Assembly: GCA_027325115.1 (NCBI GenBank) | Contig: DAHWFG010000449.1 | Span: 1 to 8,484, forward strand | DNA from: JAKBCQ01 sp021807585 | GTDB taxonomy: Bacteria > Planctomycetota > Planctomycetia > Isosphaerales > Isosphaeraceae | Direction: 5' to 3' | DNA: 8,484 nucleotides | Part shown: positions 5,413-8,484 of the stretch, one piece after another | How the letters are laid out: every line of letters starts with the position of its first letter | Position numbering within the stretch: the first letter of the stretch is position 1 | Position numbers and translations under genes: made by a program | The notes under the pieces: model-generated | Told to the model about the DNA's origin: nothing | What the model saw: only the letters and a program-made list of their open reading frames with translations | Databases searched by the model: none

Positions 5413-5928
5413 ATGCGTCGCACGCTCCGCGATTTCGCGATCCTCGCCGTTTTCCTGGGTTTGGCCCAGGGATCTGCGGTTCGCGGCTTCGCCGCCGAGA
5501 TCGGCGCGAGCGACCCCCATCGGTGCGCGTGCGGCATGAATTGCGGCTCGGTATGCTGCTGCTCACACGAGCACTCGGTAACGATTGCGCAACCGAAGCC
5601 GATCGAAGGCGTCGATCCAGCGGCGATCAAGCAAGCACGGGAACCCGCCGATCGATTCTCCGCACATCGTTTTGCCGACTCCGAACCGATCGACTCACAA
5701 ACGAATCCTGATTCGGCGTGCATGAGTTCGCTTCCTTGCGGCCGGGGCGCGCCGTTTTCTCCCGCGGTCGGCGGGTCGACTCGGGTCTTTGAACCCGCCG
5801 CGACGCCCGTCCTTATCGTTTACTCGGCCGACGAAGGAGGGCGAACGCTCGTCGTCCCCGGCGGTCGCGTATCGCCTCGACACGCCTCGATTCCCCTCGA
5901 CAAGCCGCCGAAAACCCCGTCGATCTGA
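5413..5928 (+). CDS. Secreted protein with a CxCGMxCxxxCCC cluster
   Basis: A 171-residue exported protein of unknown function. Residues 1-28 form a signal peptide (MRRTLRDF, hydrophobic core, RGFAA before E29). Close behind is a dense cysteine cluster, CACGMNCGSVCCCSHEH (38-54), with six cysteines and two histidines, which looks suited to binding copper, zinc or a similar soft metal. Two more cysteines follow at 103 and 109. The rest is Pro/Ala-rich with a short hydrophobic stretch, VLIVYSADEGGRTLVVPGG (133-151), possibly beta-strands. The chosen ATG has AAGAG about 7 nt upstream. An in-frame ATG at 5344, preceded by AGAGGGGG, would add 23 hydrophilic residues before the signal peptide and is a real alternative. 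The gene is divergent from the CxxC/His-rich gene. The metal role is inference. Confidence 0.78.
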   Translation: MRRTLRDFAILAVFLGLAQGSAVRGFAAEIGASDPHRCACGMNCGSVCCCSHEHSVTIAQPKPIEGVDPAAIKQAREPADRFSAHRFADSEPIDSQTNPDSACMSSLPCGRGAPFSPAVGGSTRVFEPAATPVLIVYSADEGGRTLVVPGGRVSPRHASIPLDKPPKTPSI

Positions 5929-5942
5929 ACGTGTTTTCGATT

Positions 5943-5978
5943 CGCGCGCCGATCGATCGCTCGCCCCCGAGGCGCGCG
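5943..5978 (+). terminator. Hairpin after the Cys-cluster gene
   Basis: CGCGCGCC (5943-5950) and GGCGCGCG (5971-5978) form a perfect 8-bp GC stem with a 20-nt loop, starting 15 nt after the TGA stop. There is no T run, so this is at best a factor-dependent or attenuating structure. Confidence 0.35.
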
Positions 5979-6029
5979 TCCATTGCGCAAATAAACCATT
6001 AAGTATTTGGGGTTTTCGGATCATTACGC

Positions 6030-6059
6030 GTCGATGCTCGATCGATCGACGGCGCGCCG
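6030..6059. other. Palindrome-rich leader upstream of the DUF1559 gene
   Basis: Two overlapping dyads sit 50-80 nt before the ATG at 6109: TCGATCGATCGA (6038-6049, perfect 12-nt palindrome) and CGGCGCGCCG (6050-6059, perfect 10-nt palindrome). GTCGAT (6030-6035) also pairs with ATCGAC (6045-6050). They could be operator sites or simply the GC-rich, CGATCG-rich style of this genome. Confidence 0.35.
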
Positions 6060-6108
6060 CGCCGCTCGATTCGACTTCGGCGATCGATTTTGAGGGGCTT
6101 GTTCGATC

Positions 6109-7038
6109 ATGAAAAAACGTGGTTTTACATTGATTGAGTTATTGGTCGTGATCGCCATCGTCACGATCCTGATCGCGTTGCTGTTACCCGCGGTTCAGCA
6201 GGCGCGCGAGGCGGCTCGCCGCGCCCAGTGCGCCAATAATTTGCGCCAGATCGGCGTGGCGCTGCATAATTATCACGCCGCGGTGGGGGCGTTCCCGCCG
6301 GGATTCACGTCGATCCCCGCGGCGAACGGGACGAACTCGGGGCCCGGCTGGGGTTGGGCGGCGCAGATGCTTTCTCAGTTGGATCAGGCGCCGCTTTACA
6401 ACTCGATCAACTTCAATTTACATATCGAATGGCCGGCGAATATGACGAGCCGGCACACGTCGATCAAAACGTTCCTCTGCCCGTCGGACGATCTGTTTGA
6501 AGACGTGTTTACCGTTGTGGATCAAACGACGACGAACACGGCGCTCGGCGCTCCGATCTGCAACGCCGCGGGTTCGAATTACGTCGGGTCGACGGGATCG
6601 GGCGATCCGTCGGCGATTCCCGGTCGAGATTTTCAGAACGGGATTTTCTTTCGCAACAAATCGATCTCGTTCCGCGACATGATCGACGGCACGAGCCAAA
6701 CGTTCCTCGTCGGTGAACGGAGCACGAATTGCTCGCGAGCAAGCTGGACGGGGGCGATTACCAACGCCGCGGTCCCGCTCGTCGCGCTCAAGGGCGAACA
6801 GGGGCTCAGCCCCGAGGGGTCGTCGGCGCTCGTCGTCTCGCACACGGGTGAACTTATGGGACCGAACTCGATCCCGGCGCACGCCGATCAATACTGGAGC
6901 CGCCATATCACCGGGGCGCAATTCCTTCTTGTCGACGGAAGCGTTCATATGATTAAACATCAGATCGGCTTCCGAATTTTCCAGGCTCTCGCCACCCGCA
7001 ACGGCGGCGAGATCCTTTCGGCGACCGATACGTTCTGA
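6109..7038 (+). CDS. DUF1559 prepilin-like protein
   Basis: A 309-residue DUF1559 (SBP_bac_10, PF07596) protein, a family expanded in planctomycetes, thought to be exported through a type II secretion or type IV pilus-like route; its precise role is unknown. The N-terminus is a class III prepilin leader: KKRG before FTLIE, predicted cleavage after G5, E10 as the +5 glutamate, and a hydrophobic helix to about residue 26. Family motifs follow: PAVQQAREAARRAQCANNLR (27-46), HNYH (53-56), GWGWAAQMLSQLDQAPLYNS (80-99), FLCPSD (122-127), NYVGSTG (157-163), DMIDGTSQTFLVGERS (190-205), LLVDGSVH (273-280) and FQALATRNGGE (291-301). Length and both ends are intact. GAGGGG about 11 nt before the ATG serves as ribosome-binding site. 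The first codons (TTA, TTG, ATT) are more AT-rich than the remainder. No other secretion genes are nearby. Confidence 0.96.
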   Translation: MKKRGFTLIELLVVIAIVTILIALLLPAVQQAREAARRAQCANNLRQIGVALHNYHAAVGAFPPGFTSIPAANGTNSGPGWGWAAQMLSQLDQAPLYNSINFNLHIEWPANMTSRHTSIKTFLCPSDDLFEDVFTVVDQTTTNTALGAPICNAAGSNYVGSTGSGDPSAIPGRDFQNGIFFRNKSISFRDMIDGTSQTFLVGERSTNCSRASWTGAITNAAVPLVALKGEQGLSPEGSSALVVSHTGELMGPNSIPAHADQYWSRHITGAQFLLVDGSVHMIKHQIGFRIFQALATRNGGEILSATDTF

Positions 7039-7124
7039 TCGAAGGCGCGAGCGATCGCGTCCAGGTTTAAGGGGAACCGTTCGCCTCGACGAACGATTCG
7101 ATTCTCAAGAAAAAACCGAAGCCT

Positions 7125-7170
7125 CGCCGCCCTTCGATACCGTGTAATCAAGCGGTAATCGAGGGCGGCG
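7125..7170. terminator. Bidirectional terminator between convergent genes
   Basis: Two 18-nt arms, 7125-7142 (CGCCGCCCTTCGATACCG) and 7153-7170, pair through CGCCGCCC, a slipped CGAT segment and ACCG around a 10-nt loop. On the plus strand the stem is followed by GATTTT. On the minus strand it is followed, after 9 nt, by TTTTTT (complement of 7110-7115). It lies between the DUF1559 stop (7038) and the DUF362 stop (7221) and can serve both. Confidence 0.8.
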
Positions 7171-7220
7171 GATTTTAAATCGCTACACAATTGCGTTTTG
7201 AATGAAAAATAACAACCGAT

Positions 7221-8408
7221 TCAGATCGTAATAACACGATGATCGATTGAATGTTTTCTGCCGAGGGGGGATTTGAAATCGAAGATCCCCAGGCCAAGGT
7301 TGCCCGCGAGCGCGATGTGCTGGGGCTGACGGATATCGAATCCCTCGCGATCGGAATCGGCGCCGAGCCTGCCGACCGCCCCCACGGGGGCGAGCCCCAT
7401 TTCTTTACGCTTGGAGTCGATGATTCGCCATTCGACATGATCGAGCGCCACGGGATCGGTCGCGACCAAAAGCGCGTTATATTCCCATGTCCATTCGGGC
7501 TTGTTCCCGAACGGTCCCCCCTGATAAACGCCTTTGATCCCGTCAAGGATTTGCAGCACGCATTTCTTGCGAATGATCGGATGACTGACGACCTGCGGAA
7601 TGAACTGATTGCACACGTTCGTATCGGGCGTACTGTGCGACCGCGCCACGTTGTTCACGAACCCGTGGCTCATGTTCTTAAGAGCCCCAGTCACCCCCGC
7701 CGATCCGTGATCCTTAAGCACGGGTAGACAGACGATCTTGTTCACGCGTCGCGTCACCAGTAGCCCCAGATGGCTCCGCCGCGTCCGGTCGTCCTTGGGA
7801 TCGAATCCGTGATGAACGATATCCATCGTCACGTATTCATCAGGATCATATCCCTTAATGCCGAGCTGTGTGGGATCGGGATCGGCGGTGAGGCCCTCCC
7901 AGCGAACTCCCTCGGGAACGGCCTCGTGCATTTTGGCGCCGACGAACTCCTCGCGGTAACGTTCGAAGACGATGATGTCTTTGAGTTTCACACCCGCCGA
8001 TTTGAGCCCTTCGATCACTTCGAGCATGAGTTCGCTCGAACTGTTGGCGAGCGGGTTGCCGACGGGGTTCATCTTGATTCCGACGACGTCGCCGGTCTCG
8101 AAGAAAGCGCGCCACGCGTCGACCGACTCGTCGGCGCCCGTTAGTTCCTTGAGGCCGCGTGATAGTGTCGCCTTGACGGCTTGGCGATTCTTGACGCCGT
8201 CGTGGATCATCGCGGGGTTTTTGACCTCGACGACGCGCCCCGGCCAAGGCCCCGGCACGCCCAGTTTTCCGGCGACGTCGAGCGTTTTGGGATCGGCCGC
8301 GGCTTTGGCCTCGGACGCCGAGACAATACACGCCGTCGCCGGCAGCGCCGCGACCGCCGCCAGGAAATCGCGACGGCGAACGCCGCCGCACGGATATCGC
8401 TTGTTCAT
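7221..8408 (-). CDS. Tat-exported DUF362 domain protein
   Basis: A 395-residue protein of the DUF362 family (PF04015), whose biochemical role is not established to my knowledge. The N-terminus has a twin-arginine signal, RRRDFLAAVAALPATA (11-26), with a likely cleavage around ASEAKA (31-36), which suggests export folded, perhaps with a cofactor. Family motifs: FFETGDVVGIKMNPVG (102-117), NKIVCLPVLKDHGSAGVTGA (223-242) followed by LKNMSHG (243-249), QILDGIKGVYQGGP (286-299) and LLVATDPVALDHVEW (313-327). Cysteines in the mature part (C227, C266, C283) are scattered and no 4Fe-4S ferredoxin motif is visible, unlike some DUF362 relatives. The ATG at 8408 has GAGGA at about 7-nt spacing. It is a single gene on its strand here; its upstream region is cut at the window end. 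Confidence 0.93.
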   Translation of the reverse strand: MNKRYPCGGVRRRDFLAAVAALPATACIVSASEAKAAADPKTLDVAGKLGVPGPWPGRVVEVKNPAMIHDGVKNRQAVKATLSRGLKELTGADESVDAWRAFFETGDVVGIKMNPVGNPLANSSSELMLEVIEGLKSAGVKLKDIIVFERYREEFVGAKMHEAVPEGVRWEGLTADPDPTQLGIKGYDPDEYVTMDIVHHGFDPKDDRTRRSHLGLLVTRRVNKIVCLPVLKDHGSAGVTGALKNMSHGFVNNVARSHSTPDTNVCNQFIPQVVSHPIIRKKCVLQILDGIKGVYQGGPFGNKPEWTWEYNALLVATDPVALDHVEWRIIDSKRKEMGLAPVGAVGRLGADSDREGFDIRQPQHIALAGNLGLGIFDFKSPLGRKHSIDHRVITI

Positions 8409-8461
8409 CGTCGATCCTCGTCGTGGAGATCGTTACCGGGTTCAGCCGCCGATCGAATGCA

Positions 8462-8471
8462 TACGATCGTA
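8462..8471. promoter_or_regulatory. Palindrome upstream of the DUF362 gene
   Basis: TACGATCGTA is a perfect 10-nt palindrome 54 nt before the DUF362 ATG, a position compatible with an operator. It contains CGATCG, which is common throughout this window, so it may be chance. Confidence 0.22.
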
Positions 8472-8484
8472 CCCGAATCGAAGA

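Overview
The window looks like chromosomal DNA from a planctomycete, possibly of the Isosphaeraceae type, though the genus is inference. Three things support this: a prepilin-like DUF1559 protein (family PF07596, strongly expanded in Planctomycetes); intergenic repeats whose chance translations read GEAPTEP / GEPPCEP, which I recall from many spurious planctomycete ORFs; and GC-rich genes with wide gaps encoding exported Cys-rich proteins without an obvious family.

Layout. Positions 1-313 hold a tandem array of REP/REPIN-like inverted repeats with an exact 111-bp period, cut by the left window edge. Positions 314-843 are gene-poor and T-rich. Four genes then run on the minus strand, in transcription order: a secreted CxxC/His-rich protein (5049-4210), a secreted protein with seven CxxCGGxGCxxC modules (3770-2637), a secreted aromatic-rich protein (2390-1854) and a bestrophin-family channel (1773-844). 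Diverging from the first of these is a plus-strand secreted protein with a CxCGMxCxxxCCC motif (5413-5928). A DUF1559 pseudopilin-like gene follows (6109-7038, plus) and converges on a Tat-exported DUF362 protein (8408-7221, minus) across a strong bidirectional hairpin terminator.

How the genes may work together. Four neighbouring genes (1854-5928) encode small exported proteins of unknown function, and all carry CxxC or Cys-cluster motifs. Two readings are possible: a disulfide- or metal-crosslinked envelope layer, or extracytoplasmic metal handling. The sequence does not choose between them, and the spacing (246 and 439 bp between consecutive genes) suggests separate transcription units rather than one operon. 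Only the aromatic-rich gene and the bestrophin gene are close enough (80 bp) to share a transcript easily. The bestrophin, DUF1559 and DUF362 genes are recognisable families with no evident link to the cluster. I found no CRISPR array, tRNA, rRNA, transposase or phage gene.
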